A DNA stretch of 55,166 bases from Lactiplantibacillus plantarum EGD-AQ4 (GCF_000463075.2 NZ_AVAQ01000013.1:1-55166); one strand, 5' to 3'; counted from the stretch's first letter, positions 40,251 to 49,527 are shown. Made by a program: numbers and translations. Notes: generated from the sequence alone by a model not told the origin.

Positions 40251-40309
40251 GCATTGTTTCTCAGTTACGGTCGCAATATCCCCTTAAAACACTCTTAACC
40301 AAACTCGAT

Positions 40310-41104
40310 TTGCCTAGAGCGACTTATTATGATCGGCTACAACGTACTAAAAAGCCTGATAAATATCGCAAAATCAAACAATTTATTCGCGAAACATTTT
40401 TTGCGTCCGGACAGAGTTATGGGTATCGACGAATTCATCAGAAAGCGGTCGAAGCTGGTTTCACGCTGTGTGAGGAGACCATTCGTAAAATCATGACCGT
40501 CATGGGCCTTAAAGTGACACTGTATTCTAAGCATACTGGTCGTTACAACTCCTACAAGGGGTCGGTCGGCAAGGTTGCGCCTAACCTTCTGAATCAAACG
40601 TTTGACGCCACTAAGCCGTTAACAGTGATGCATACTGACATTACGCAAGTCGCCTTGACCAATGGTAAGTGGGGCTACATCTCAGCCGTTATTGACGAAG
40701 CTAGTAAAGAAGCACTCACAGTTATAGTCAGCTATTCACCAAATAAAGCACTGATCAAGAAGACCTTGGACAAGCTTGAACCCCGCATTGATCCGGAGCT
40801 CAAGCCAATCCTACATTCTGACCAAGGTTGGCAGTATCAGGTCAGTGAATATCGGGACCGGCTCAAAGACCTAGGTATCGTTCAGAGTATGTCGCGTAAG
40901 GGCAACTGTCATGATAACGCCCCAGCAGAAAGCTTCTTTAGCATACTCAAACGCGAATGTTTGAAGCGATATCAAATCAAAAATATCACTGAGCTAAGAG
41001 TAATCTTAGCTTCATACATTAAATGGTACAACCATAAACGCATCTCAATGGGGACAAAGGGCTTAAGTCCGGTAGTATACAGAAATAAAGTCTTGTCAGT
41101 ATAA
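40310..41104 (+). CDS. IS3-family transposase OrfB (DDE integrase core)
   Basis: 264 aa from its first ATG, but the reading frame (-1 relative to orfA) is open back through the end of orfA, encoding VSIVSQLRSQYPLKTLLTKL before the ATG, which matches normal OrfB N-termini. So expression as OrfAB by frameshift near the A-rich CAAAAGTAA at 40242 is likely. DDE residues: D in MHTDIT, D in ILHSDQGWQY, E in APAESFFSILKRE. No disruption seen. Confidence 0.93.
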   Translation: MPRATYYDRLQRTKKPDKYRKIKQFIRETFFASGQSYGYRRIHQKAVEAGFTLCEETIRKIMTVMGLKVTLYSKHTGRYNSYKGSVGKVAPNLLNQTFDATKPLTVMHTDITQVALTNGKWGYISAVIDEASKEALTVIVSYSPNKALIKKTLDKLEPRIDPELKPILHSDQGWQYQVSEYRDRLKDLGIVQSMSRKGNCHDNAPAESFFSILKRECLKRYQIKNITELRVILASYIKWYNHKRISMGTKGLSPVVYRNKVLSV

Positions 41105-41287
41105 ATAAATAACAATTTGTCTAACTTTTCTATTGCACTTCATGTCCACCACGCTCCGGCCATTGTTCAGAATGCCTGGAAGCCGGTGTAGGACGAAGCT
41201 ACAAATGAAAGTTTACGCTAATTCGCACTGTTTTCCAGCGGTTCTAAGCTGGCGGCTTTTGAACTTGTCACTTTAATAAACAGATCA

Positions 41288-41327
41288 TCCCAAATAAAAA
41301 ACGCCCACCAAGCAAATCGCTCGGTGA
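41288..41327 (-). terminator. Terminator of the ymfF-ymfH-rodZ-pgsA operon
   Basis: On the minus strand GTCTCACCGAG pairs with CTTGGTGGGC and is followed by GTTTTTTATT, just after pgsA and touching the end of repeat copy C. Confidence 0.78.
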
Positions 41328-41345
41328 GACGTTTGAAATCAAAGC

Positions 41346-41930
41346 TTATTTAAACCCATCCGCGAAAACATCCCGGTTCTGGACGAAGTAGTCCACGCCA
41401 GAATAGATGACGAAGAATAGGCAGATGTACAGCATAATCAGTGCAAATGGCACGTTAATTGCTGCAAATAGCACATTATTCAACAACAAGAAGATAATAG
41501 CAATCATCTGTGTCGTCGTTTTAATTTTACCAGGCATGGCAGCTGCCATGACCTTACCGTTGTTTTCAACAATCAACAAGCGTAAGCCCGTCACTGCTAA
41601 CTCCCGGCACATGATAATTGCGACGACCCAATCAGGAGCGGCATTCATCCGCACCAAAATAATAAACGCCGTCATCACTAACATCTTGTCTGCAAGTGGA
41701 TCCGCGAACTTTCCGAAGTTAGTGACTAAATGTTGTCCCCGGGCGATTTTACCATCCGCTAAGTCGGTTAACGAAGCGACTGCAAAAATCACCGTTGCCA
41801 CAACCTGGGTGACTGGAATCATCGTACCAGCCCACACCACCTGACCCCAATTCAGGGGTAAGACCATAATCAAAATAAATACCGGAATCAAGATAATGCG
41901 AAACACGGTCAATTTATTAGGTAAATTCAA
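41346..41930 (-). CDS. pgsA: CDP-diacylglycerol-glycerol-3-phosphate 3-phosphatidyltransferase
   Basis: 194 aa with about five membrane helices. The CDP-alcohol phosphotransferase motif is complete: DLADGKIARGQ...GKFADPLADK (residues ~57-83). Makes phosphatidylglycerol phosphate, the first committed step to PG and cardiolipin. It starts 22 nt after the rodZ-like gene. In many Firmicutes cinA follows pgsA directly; here copy C and the IS intervene. Confidence 0.95.
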   Translation of the reverse strand: MNLPNKLTVFRIILIPVFILIMVLPLNWGQVVWAGTMIPVTQVVATVIFAVASLTDLADGKIARGQHLVTNFGKFADPLADKMLVMTAFIILVRMNAAPDWVVAIIMCRELAVTGLRLLIVENNGKVMAAAMPGKIKTTTQMIAIIFLLLNNVLFAAINVPFALIMLYICLFFVIYSGVDYFVQNRDVFADGFK

Positions 41931-41952
41931 AGTACCCGCCTCCTCCGCAACA

Positions 41953-42825
41953 CTATTTGATGGTTAACGTGATTGTCCGAACTTTGGAACTACTGTTGTT
42001 CGGGTTAAAGTTGAACGCCTTCCCATTAATGGTGACGGTGGTTTCAGTGGCGTTACCAAATTGGAACTTAACCGTCTTCGCGTTACTTGGCAGCGTTAAC
42101 GTATGTGAACCGTTCGCTGACAACGTTCCTTGCCAAGTCTGACTCCCATTAGTCGTGACTGACGTCCAAGCAGCCTTGCTTGACTTAATAACGACTTTGT
42201 TCTTGTCAGCACCATTCGTTAACGTAAAGGCCGTATCACTGCTACCATTGGCTTTAATCGTCTGTTCCTTGGTCGAAGACGCCTTCGAGCTAGATTTTGC
42301 TGAAGAGCTAGCCTTCGATGAGCTGACTTTCTTTTTCGAACTCGAAACTTGGACTGACGAACTGTCCGCACTTGTACTCGAACTCGAGCCGGCATGCGTC
42401 CGAACTGCCATAAACCAAATAAATAGGAGAATCAGAACGACGATGACCGTAATGATAATCGTCGGTAAATAATTTCGCACGCGATTGGCCGGTGAAGCGG
42501 GTTGCTCACGACTAGCCACCCGGGTCGGTTGAACTTCATCAACGTTATCAACGATTTTTTCAGTATGCACACTCGGCAACTCGTCACGATATTCTTCTAA
42601 CAGCGCGTTGCCATCCAAATCGACCGTATCGGCATACTGCTTAACAAACGCCCGGACATAAAAATCACCCGGTAACTTGTCAAACTGTTCGTCTTCAATG
42701 GCAATCAAATAGCGCTTTTGAATTTTGGTGATTTGCTGCAAATCATCAATCGTAAGCCCTTTCGCTGTCCGGGCGGCTTTTAGACGCGCCCCAATCGTTG
42801 TTTTTTCTTCGTTATTTTCACTCAT
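41953..42825 (-). CDS. RodZ-like helix-turn-helix membrane protein (YmfM)
   Basis: 290 aa from the ATG at 42825 (GTGGAG upstream). N-terminal Xre-type HTH (IGARLKAARTAKGLTIDDLQQITKIQKRYLIAIE), one membrane helix (~120-142, YLPTIIITVIVVLILLFIWFMAV), a Ser/Ala/Lys-rich linker (SSSKKKVSSSKASSSAKSS), and a C-terminal beta domain of the DUF4115 kind. RodZ links the MreB cytoskeleton to the wall machinery; mreBCD is in this window too. Same operon as ymfH and pgsA. Confidence 0.88.
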   Translation of the reverse strand: MSENNEEKTTIGARLKAARTAKGLTIDDLQQITKIQKRYLIAIEDEQFDKLPGDFYVRAFVKQYADTVDLDGNALLEEYRDELPSVHTEKIVDNVDEVQPTRVASREQPASPANRVRNYLPTIIITVIVVLILLFIWFMAVRTHAGSSSSTSADSSSVQVSSSKKKVSSSKASSSAKSSSKASSTKEQTIKANGSSDTAFTLTNGADKNKVVIKSSKAAWTSVTTNGSQTWQGTLSANGSHTLTLPSNAKTVKFQFGNATETTVTINGKAFNFNPNNSSSKVRTITLTIK

Positions 42826-42928
42826 TGACTTTTTCTCCACCCTAAGTCTATTTTCAAAATCTTACGGTTAATAGTATATCACAGCAACTAAATTTAGCAG
42901 CCCCATGACAACTAAATTTCAGATTTCT

Positions 42929-44230
42929 TTAATTCTTTGCTTGTGGCCGAATTTGATACTCACTCATGGCCTGTGACTGCAATAATTGTTCAGCGACAGC
43001 GGTTAAATCATCTAAAGTCAAGCTATCAATGACCGCTGGCTCGTCAAAAATCGTAGCTGTTCCAAATAACCGTTGATCATAACGATTAGCAACCGCCTCA
43101 AGGGAGTTGGCCATAAAGACGACTCGCCCAATCATTTCCTTTTTAACTAAGGCCAACGCATCGTCCTGGTCAGCTACCGCTCGGCGCCAATTCTCCAAGA
43201 CGTCAATAATCGCCGTATCAAACTGAGCAGGATCATCGGTCTCGCCGCTAAACGTGACGAAATTGAACCCATTTTGCAATTCAAAGTCATAACCAAACGT
43301 ATCGTCAATGATGCCTTGATCATATAAGCGTAAATAATCAGCGGAAGTATCGCCGAATAATAATTCTAAGAGTACATTGACCGCAGCGCGATACTTGAGG
43401 GCCGCCGCACCACTTTCAATCGGCACAAGGCCTTTGACCCCCACGATTGACTTGGCACGGTTAACCGGCATGTCAATCGTCCGATAAGGAATAATGTCGT
43501 GACCGTCAGCAGCCGTTTCAGGAATCTTACGTTCAATTGGCTGAAAAGTGGTGAAGTCTTTGGCATCTTGATTGGCTTTAACGAGTGCCAGCACTTCATC
43601 CTGGTCAAAGTTTCCGACCACGAACAGCGTCATGTTCTCTGGATGATAGAACGTGCGATAAGCCGCATACAAGTCATCCGCCGTAATCTTAGCAATTGAA
43701 TCCGTCGTACCCGCAATATCATACTGTAACGGATGATTAGGATATAGATTACCAATCATGCCAAAGTACAAGCGCCAGCTCGGATCGTCATCGTACATTT
43801 CAATTTCTTGCCCGATGATGCCCTTCTCCTTTTCGACGGTTGCCGTGGAAAAGTAAGGGTCTTGTACAAAGTCAAGTAAGGTCGTCAAATTTTCCTTGAG
43901 ATGACGCGTGGCTGAGAACAAGTAGCTGGTCTTCGTAAAACTGGTAAAGGCGTTGGCACTGGCCCCGTACTGACCAAAGATTTGAAAGGCGTCGTGGTCG
44001 GCCTTCTCAAACATTTTGTGTTCTAAAAAATGCGCGATTCCATCTGGAAAACGTTGCAATTCAGTACTGCCCGCGGGCACAAAGGTGTTATCAATCGACC
44101 CATAGTTGGTGGTCAACGTGGCGTACGTTTTGTGGTAATCAGTCTTTGGTAGCATCGTCACGGTCAACCCGTTAGCTAGTTTGGCTTGATAAACACTTTC
44201 ATTAAATTGATCATATTTTTTTACTTTCAT
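42929..44230 (-). CDS. M16 family peptidase, YmfH-like (catalytic type)
   Basis: 433 aa. The inverted zinc motif HxxEH is present (GIAHFLEHKMFEK, residues ~65-77) with the second-site glutamates downstream (KGIIGQEIEMYDDDP). Insulinase-type M16 peptidase; the target is unknown. It overlaps the preceding gene by 4 nt, and M16 proteins often work as a pair of one active and one inactive subunit, which fits the neighbour. Confidence 0.9.
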   Translation of the reverse strand: MKVKKYDQFNESVYQAKLANGLTVTMLPKTDYHKTYATLTTNYGSIDNTFVPAGSTELQRFPDGIAHFLEHKMFEKADHDAFQIFGQYGASANAFTSFTKTSYLFSATRHLKENLTTLLDFVQDPYFSTATVEKEKGIIGQEIEMYDDDPSWRLYFGMIGNLYPNHPLQYDIAGTTDSIAKITADDLYAAYRTFYHPENMTLFVVGNFDQDEVLALVKANQDAKDFTTFQPIERKIPETAADGHDIIPYRTIDMPVNRAKSIVGVKGLVPIESGAAALKYRAAVNVLLELLFGDTSADYLRLYDQGIIDDTFGYDFELQNGFNFVTFSGETDDPAQFDTAIIDVLENWRRAVADQDDALALVKKEMIGRVVFMANSLEAVANRYDQRLFGTATIFDEPAVIDSLTLDDLTAVAEQLLQSQAMSEYQIRPQAKN

Positions 44231-45492
44231 TTGGACTCCCCACTTAAGAAAAAGCCGTTATTCAGGGTCACCATTTTTGCAACCGCAATAATCTGTTCGC
44301 GTGTCACGTTTTGAATCTGGGCGAGCCAGTCCGCATCTGACACGTGCTGTTGCGTCAAATCGTCAATTAACGTTTGAACGGCAACGGTTCGTTGACTATC
44401 TAAACTCGATTCAAAATCATTGATCAACCCCAATTTGAGTTGGTCAACGAGGTCATCCGTGAAGTCGCCATTTTGGATTGCGATTAATTGATCCGCAATA
44501 ATCGCCAACACTTGATCGTGATTCTTACCATCGATTCCAGCTTGCACTTTCAACACACCACGGAAGGTATCGAGCGAGCTGCTAGCGTAATAGGCTAAGC
44601 TGGCTTTTTCACGCACATTAGTAAAAAGTTTAGATAACGGTGAGCCGCCAAATAATTCATTGAAGACCAGTGCCGCGTAGTAGTGGTCGCCACGATAGAA
44701 CACCGGGAAATCGTACCCAAGATTCAGCTTAGCTTGACTGAGTGCTTGTGCTTCATGAACTTCGACGTATTCTTTTAAATTATGATGTTGATAAAATGGC
44801 CGCGGCCGACCCGTTGACCGGTCTTCAAAGCCAACTTGCTGCCACTGCTTAAGCACAGCCGCTTCATCAATATCACCAGTCACGATGATGTCGATTTGGT
44901 CATCTTGTAACAGTTGCTGATAATAACGATAAAGTGATTGTGCATCGATGGTCGCTAAGTCGTCAATTACCCCAAAGCTCGGAACTTGTTGTGCCGGTTC
45001 ATTGGCAAACAATGCCGCATTAAGTTGTTGGGCCGCGTAGTATTGCTTATCGTCAGCAACCGATTTGATTGCCGCCTCTAAGTTCGTTTTTTGCCGGTCA
45101 AACGTTGCTTGGTCAAACTGGTTACCACTGACGAGTGGCTGCCAAATGACCCGTTGTAAGAATTGAATGGCCTGGTTAGTCAGTGGCTGATCCGTGGCTA
45201 AATACCGTTCATTGGCCACCGTGATGGCTAATTGTAAATTATGTGTCGGTCCCTTTCGACTGACACCAGCACCAAACGCTGCACCATACATGGCTGCCAG
45301 CGCATTAGCTAACGTCCGCTGGTCAGGATAGTCTGCGGAACTCGTTTCTAATAAGTTTGATAATAGTGCCCGCTGAGTGATCGTCGCCCGATCCAGTGGT
45401 GCGCGAAAATTAATCATAATTTGATTGGTTTTAAATTGATGACTGACAACGGTCGTCAATTGAACCCCTTTTGCTAACTGAGTTTGCAACAT
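44227..45492 (-). CDS. M16 family peptidase-like protein, YmfF-like (non-catalytic)
   Basis: 421 aa from the ATG at 45492 (AAGGAGG 4 nt upstream; the frame opens five codons earlier). Same fold as the next gene, but where HxxEH should be it reads LLSNLLETSSADYPD, so the zinc site is missing. Likely the structural partner of the YmfH-like peptidase. First gene of the ymfF-ymfH-rodZ-pgsA operon, with a promoter at 45517-45545. Confidence 0.88.
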   Translation of the reverse strand: MLQTQLAKGVQLTTVVSHQFKTNQIMINFRAPLDRATITQRALLSNLLETSSADYPDQRTLANALAAMYGAAFGAGVSRKGPTHNLQLAITVANERYLATDQPLTNQAIQFLQRVIWQPLVSGNQFDQATFDRQKTNLEAAIKSVADDKQYYAAQQLNAALFANEPAQQVPSFGVIDDLATIDAQSLYRYYQQLLQDDQIDIIVTGDIDEAAVLKQWQQVGFEDRSTGRPRPFYQHHNLKEYVEVHEAQALSQAKLNLGYDFPVFYRGDHYYAALVFNELFGGSPLSKLFTNVREKASLAYYASSSLDTFRGVLKVQAGIDGKNHDQVLAIIADQLIAIQNGDFTDDLVDQLKLGLINDFESSLDSQRTVAVQTLIDDLTQQHVSDADWLAQIQNVTREQIIAVAKMVTLNNGFFLSGESK

Positions 45493-45516
45493 TTTTCCTC
45501 CTTGCATATGTAATAA

Positions 45517-45545
45517 ATAATAAGCGAAAGGCCGAGTTGACGCAA
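45517..45545 (-). promoter_or_regulatory. Promoter of ymfF-ymfH-rodZ-pgsA
   Basis: On the minus strand TTGCGT (45545-45540), 17 bp, TATTAT (45522-45517), 25 bp before the start codon. Confidence 0.6.
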
Positions 45546-45639
45546 CTTTCCGTCTTGAATGCGCGTCAATTTTTTCATTATCAGTTTCAAAATGGCGATT
45601 ATCCCGGTTAAATTAAATTATCGTGAGTAACAAATAACA

Positions 45640-45668
45640 TTGCCAAGTCGCGTTTTGTCTGCTATTCT
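45640..45668 (+). promoter_or_regulatory. Promoter of the aspartokinase gene
   Basis: TTGCCA, 17 bp, TATTCT, 33 bp before the GTG. The leader is too short for a lysine riboswitch. Confidence 0.65.
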
Positions 45669-45701
45669 TTTCATTATTGATAAAATTAAGGAGCGGTTAA
45701 T

Positions 45702-47057
45702 GTGAAAGTAATTAAATTTGGTGGCAGTTCACTAGCTAGTAGTCGTCAACTGCAAAAAGTCCTCTCAATCGTCGAAGCTGATCAACAGCGCAAGTATGTG
45801 ATCGTATCAGCACCAGGTAAACGGTTTGACGGCGATACCAAGGTCACCGATTTACTTATTCAATATGCACGTCAAACGATTCATCATCAAGATACGCAAG
45901 CCGTCATGAATACAATCATTGACCGCTATGCAGAAATCGGTCACGGGTTCAATGTTCCTGAAACCCAATTGACGCCGATCTTCGAGACGATTCGCAATTT
46001 ACCAAAACAAACTTATGCTGACAACACGTATTTAATGGCTGCTTTTAAAGCCCATGGCGAACGGCTGAATGCGCAACTTGTCGCTGCAGTCTTCCAAAAA
46101 AGTGGCCTCAACGCTCGTTATTTGGATCCTAAAGATGCCGGTATGGTCGTCACGGACGTGCCAGATGATGCGCAAATCATCAAGAGTAGCTACGACCAGC
46201 TCGCCAAGTGGGCCAACAGTGAACAAATCTTAGTGATTCCTGGCTTTTTTGCTTATAACCGAAATGGTCAGATTTGTACCTTCTCACGTGGTGGCTCCGA
46301 TATTACTGGTGCCATCATCGCCCGTGGCGTCAACGCTGACCGCTACGAAAACTTTACGGATGTCGACGCCATCTACGCGGTTAATCCCAGCTTAGTGGCC
46401 AAACCAGCAGCCATCAGTGAAATGACGTTTACCGAAATGCGTGAGCTTTCCTACGCGGGCTTCTCGGTCTTCCACGACGAAGCCTTGATTCCAGCGATTG
46501 AAGGCAACATCACCGTTAACGTCAAAAACACTAATCATCCGGAGGCCCCTGGCACGCTGATTCAATCAACACGTGAACCAAACCCGGACTTCCCAGTAAC
46601 GGGTATTGCGAGTTCGTCCAGTTTTTGTTCACTATACTTACGTAAATATCTGTTGAATAAAGAAGTTGGCCTTGGCCGCAAGATTCTGACGATTTTAGAA
46701 AATCATCACATTAGTTATGAACACATGCCGTCTGGGATCGACGATTTGACTATCATTTTTGATGAGCACCAATTAACACCGGAACTCGAAAAAACGTTGG
46801 TCGCCGAAATTTCAGCGGCGATTAACCCAGATGAAATCTACTTCACCCATGACTATTCGATTCTGATGCTGGTCGGTGAAAACATGCGGAACCGGGTCGG
46901 CATTATGTCCCGGGCAGCCACCGCTTTAGCCGAAAACAACATTAAGTTAATCATGGTCAATCAGGGGGCGTCCGAAATTTCCATCATGTTCGGCGTTCAC
47001 GATAACGATGCGGATCAAGCGGTAGTTGCGTTGTACCACGAGTTTTTCAAGGCTTAG
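45702..47057 (+). CDS. Aspartokinase (monofunctional, class III length)
   Basis: 451 aa from a GTG start with AAGGAG upstream. Kinase signature KVIKFGGSSLAS at the N-terminus, FSRGGSDITGAIIARGV and the FTDVDAIYAVNP segment in the middle, and two C-terminal ACT repeats (~300-450), which usually bind lysine or threonine. First step of the aspartate pathway towards lysine/DAP, threonine and methionine. Length fits the YclM/ThrD type more than the 400-aa LysC type. Which amino acid inhibits it cannot be read from the sequence. Confidence 0.92.
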   Translation: MKVIKFGGSSLASSRQLQKVLSIVEADQQRKYVIVSAPGKRFDGDTKVTDLLIQYARQTIHHQDTQAVMNTIIDRYAEIGHGFNVPETQLTPIFETIRNLPKQTYADNTYLMAAFKAHGERLNAQLVAAVFQKSGLNARYLDPKDAGMVVTDVPDDAQIIKSSYDQLAKWANSEQILVIPGFFAYNRNGQICTFSRGGSDITGAIIARGVNADRYENFTDVDAIYAVNPSLVAKPAAISEMTFTEMRELSYAGFSVFHDEALIPAIEGNITVNVKNTNHPEAPGTLIQSTREPNPDFPVTGIASSSSFCSLYLRKYLLNKEVGLGRKILTILENHHISYEHMPSGIDDLTIIFDEHQLTPELEKTLVAEISAAINPDEIYFTHDYSILMLVGENMRNRVGIMSRAATALAENNIKLIMVNQGASEISIMFGVHDNDADQAVVALYHEFFKA

Positions 47058-47216
47058 CCACTGCCAACTTTGGACTGGAGCCCCTACTAAATTCAGCTTA
47101 CCGAACAAGGCCATCAGGCTGATGAATAGACCTTTTGCACAAATGTTTGCTGCTAAAATCCAGTTTGAGTCTCTAGGTTGAATCACTTCTCTGACCAGCA
47201 TTTTATTTTAAAATAT

Positions 47217-47268
47217 CAAAAAATCTGTTGTTAGCCATCAATTTAATGATGGCTAACAACAGATTTTT
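47217..47268. terminator. Bidirectional terminator, aspartokinase / ABC transporter
   Basis: AAAATCTGTTGTTAGCCATC with its full complement and a loop of about 9 nt, A-run on the left and T-run on the right. The two genes converge on it. Confidence 0.92.
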
Positions 47269-47308
47269 TTGCATCCGGTAATAACGATTGTTTTAAACCA
47301 GGCTAACC

Positions 47309-48148
47309 TTAGTTTTCAACCTTCTGATTACCAAACCATTTCTTGTTAATCTTGTCTAACGTGCCGTTAGCTTTCAACTTCTTTAGTCCAGCATTAATCT
47401 TCTTACGCATCGTCTTATCGCCCTTCCGCATCCCAACGGCGAAGTCTTCGGACTTGAAGGTCCCTTGCGTTTCATGATAATCCGCTGAATTAGCTTCGTG
47501 TTTGATATAGTAGTTCGCATAGGAGCTATCGATCAATAGTCCTTGGATACGGCCCGCATTCAAATCTAAGAAAGCATTCGTAAAGGTGTCATATTGAACC
47601 GGAGTTTTGTTCGCAATCTTGTCTTTCAAGACCTTAGGATTGTTTTCGACCAATTCATAACCCGCTGAACCCGATTGGACTCCGAGCGTCTTGCCAGCCA
47701 TGTCGCTAAATGAATTGATATGGTTTTTCTTCAACGAAACTAAAATTTGTTTGTTCTTCAAATAAGTATCGCTGAACGCCACGACCTTTTCCCGTTGTGG
47801 ATTCTTCGTATACCCATTCCAGATCAAGTCGATGGTCCCATTACGCAATTCAGTCGCATTCATTGACCAGTCAATCGTTTGGAAACTAATTTTGATACCA
47901 TACAGCTTGAAGACGGCGCGTGCCAGGTCGATATCGTAACCAACTAACTTCCCTGACTTTTCACGAAAGCCCATCGGTACAAAGCTGTCATCCAAACCAA
48001 CGACCACGTAGCCCCGTTTTTTGATTGTCGACCAGGTGTCCTGCGTATCCGCACGTTGCGTGACATTCTGACCACAACCACTCAATGTTGTGGCGACACC
48101 CATCAACATCACCAGCAGCAGGCCTAGTGAAAATAATCTTTTCTTCAT
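47309..48148 (-). CDS. Amino-acid ABC transporter substrate-binding lipoprotein
   Basis: 279 aa. Lipoprotein signal peptide with lipobox LSGC (cysteine at ~25), then the family-3 solute-binding fold: WSTIKKRGYVVVGLDDSFVPMGF, GYDIDLARAVFKLYGI, NGTIDLIWNGYTKNPQRE, LGVQSGSAGYE. Polar amino-acid binding. Last gene of permease-ATPase-binding protein, all behind a T-box leader, so expression should rise when one tRNA is uncharged. The ligand is probably the amino acid sensed by that T-box. Confidence 0.93.
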   Translation of the reverse strand: MKKRLFSLGLLLVMLMGVATTLSGCGQNVTQRADTQDTWSTIKKRGYVVVGLDDSFVPMGFREKSGKLVGYDIDLARAVFKLYGIKISFQTIDWSMNATELRNGTIDLIWNGYTKNPQREKVVAFSDTYLKNKQILVSLKKNHINSFSDMAGKTLGVQSGSAGYELVENNPKVLKDKIANKTPVQYDTFTNAFLDLNAGRIQGLLIDSSYANYYIKHEANSADYHETQGTFKSEDFAVGMRKGDKTMRKKINAGLKKLKANGTLDKINKKWFGNQKVEN

Positions 48149-48163
48149 CTATTATGCCGCCTC

Positions 48164-48805
48164 CTACTGTTGTTTGTTCGGTTCAACGTGGAACATTTCA
48201 TCCGCAATATTTTCAGCAAAGGTCAAATCATGGGTCACGACGATTTGGGTCATGCCATCTGCTTTTAAGCCCAGAATCAACTTTTCAACTTCTTGCCGCA
48301 AATTAGGGTCTAAGGCCGAGGTCGGTTCATCGTAGCAGAGCACATTGGGCCGCATTGCTAATGCCCGCGCGATTGCGACCCGTTGCTTTTGACCACCAGA
48401 TAATTGGAACGGATACTGGTCGGCGTGATCCCCCAAGTTCAAACGGTCCAGTAACGTCTGTGCCTGTTTCGTGGCTTCAGCAGTGGATTGTTTCAAAACC
48501 ATCGTTGGTGCTAAGGTAATATTTTGCATCACAGTCAAGTTGGGGAACAGTTCAAAGTTTTGGAACACAACACCAATCACACTGTCATTACTGCGATTCG
48601 TGTATGGGTCAAACGGTTGTCCGTCCACCAGAAACTCGCCAGCGTTGACTTTTTCGAGTCCGGTAATGCAACGTAATAAGGTCGTCTTCCCCGCACCTGA
48701 GGGGCCAACGATACTCAGAATTTCGCCGTCCTTAACGGTTAAGTTCAAATCCTTGATAATGGTGCGGCTGCCAAAACTTTTGGTAATATTTTTGAGTTCT
48801 AACAT
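48164..48805 (-). CDS. Amino-acid ABC transporter ATP-binding protein
   Basis: 213 aa, somewhat short for the GlnQ/HisP type (about 240) at the C-terminus. Walker A GPSGAGKTT, Q-loop VFQNFELFPN, signature LSGGQKQRVAIARAL, Walker B VLCYDEPTSALDP, H-loop VTHDL. Energises import with the permease 12 nt upstream. GGAGG-like site (GGGAGG) before the ATG. Confidence 0.95.
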   Translation of the reverse strand: MLELKNITKSFGSRTIIKDLNLTVKDGEILSIVGPSGAGKTTLLRCITGLEKVNAGEFLVDGQPFDPYTNRSNDSVIGVVFQNFELFPNLTVMQNITLAPTMVLKQSTAEATKQAQTLLDRLNLGDHADQYPFQLSGGQKQRVAIARALAMRPNVLCYDEPTSALDPNLRQEVEKLILGLKADGMTQIVVTHDLTFAENIADEMFHVEPNKQQ

Positions 48806-48817
48806 ATGATGACCTCC

Positions 48818-49459
48818 CTATTTCCAGTAACTGTAGTGTTTTTCGATGCGGCCAAGGATAAAGGTCGTAACCGCCGTCAAAGCTAAGTAGATGACCCCGA
48901 CGAGAACCAATGGAATCAATGTGACATCGCGTGAGGTGGCAACGTTACCAGCACGCAACAAGTCGCCCAAACCGATGACGTAAACTAAGGATGAATCCTT
49001 GATCAAGTTGATGACTTCATTGCCGACTGATGGTAAGACGATTTTGATCACTTGTGGGACCACGATTTTACGAATCGTTTGCCAGTAGCTCAACCGTAGC
49101 ACCCGTGCACTCTCGTATTGGCCGTTATCGATCGATTGTAAGCCACCACGGAAGATTTCCGCAAAGTAGGCGCCGTAGTTTAAGATGAAAGCAAACAACG
49201 CTGCGTAGTACCGTGGAAAGACGATCCCAATCAGTGGCAATCCATAGAAGACGAAAATTAATTGCAGTAATAATGGCGTGCCCCGCATCAGCCAAACGTA
49301 CAAGTGTAAGACCCATTGCAGCGGCTTGAAGTTGGTCATCATGCCGAGTCCCACAACTAATCCTAGTGGCAGTGACCCAATCAAGGTCCAAATAAAGATT
49401 TTAAGTGTCATAACGGCACCTGATAATAATGATGGCAATATTTCTAAAATATAGTGCAT
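48818..49459 (-). CDS. Amino-acid ABC transporter permease
   Basis: 213 aa with about five helices. HisM/GlnP-type motifs: LLSGAVMTLKIFIWTLIGSLPLG, YVWLMRGTPLLLQLIFVFYGLP, the EAA-like loop YFAEIFRGGLQSIDNGQYESARVLRLS, and LIKDSSLVYVIGLGDLLRAG. First gene of the operon, downstream of the duplicated T-box region. GGGAGGG before the ATG. Confidence 0.95.
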   Translation of the reverse strand: MHYILEILPSLLSGAVMTLKIFIWTLIGSLPLGLVVGLGMMTNFKPLQWVLHLYVWLMRGTPLLLQLIFVFYGLPLIGIVFPRYYAALFAFILNYGAYFAEIFRGGLQSIDNGQYESARVLRLSYWQTIRKIVVPQVIKIVLPSVGNEVINLIKDSSLVYVIGLGDLLRAGNVATSRDVTLIPLVLVGVIYLALTAVTTFILGRIEKHYSYWK

Positions 49460-49527
49460 GTGCTTTCCCTCCCAGATTTACAGGTCACAAGTCATTTTGT
49501 CTATCGATTGCGATGACTAACGGGACT

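Larger units (their letters stand above)
39655..41142 (+). mobile_element. IS3-family insertion sequence (IS150-like), 1488 bp
   Basis: The boundaries are set by the interrupted repeat. The element begins TGAAGTG and ends CACTTCA, with imperfect inverted ends of about 28 bp (both contain GTTAGACA), and is flanked by a 3-bp TGT duplication (39652-39654, 41143-41145). Removing the IS and one TGT restores the repeat sequence CTGTGTCCACC. It carries two overlapping-phase ORFs with HTH and DDE domains and looks intact, so possibly active. Confidence 0.95.
38840..41290 (-). repeat. Long intergenic repeat, copy C (split by an IS)
   Basis: Reverse orientation. The repeat occupies 38840-39654 and 41143-41290, about 960 bp without the IS at 39655-41142. 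Its 3' terminus (38840-38885, GTGCTGATTATT... and GATGATTAAATCATGCCAAT) equals the 5' terminus of copy E in inverted orientation. 3' module: closing arms 38925-38952 and 39070-39096, P3 38972-39010, P2 39018-39058. A 12-bp tandem duplication (GAGAAAGTACT unit) lies near 39345-39370. It lies between cinA and pgsA. Confidence 0.9.

Noticed and set aside
42929-45492. Two M16 genes as a recent duplication
   Set aside because: The two proteins are strongly diverged, one lacking the zinc motif; this is the usual ymfF/ymfH pair.
45508-45701. Lysine riboswitch before aspartokinase
   Set aside because: The promoter lies 33 bp before the start and the intergenic region is too short and lacks the expected helices.
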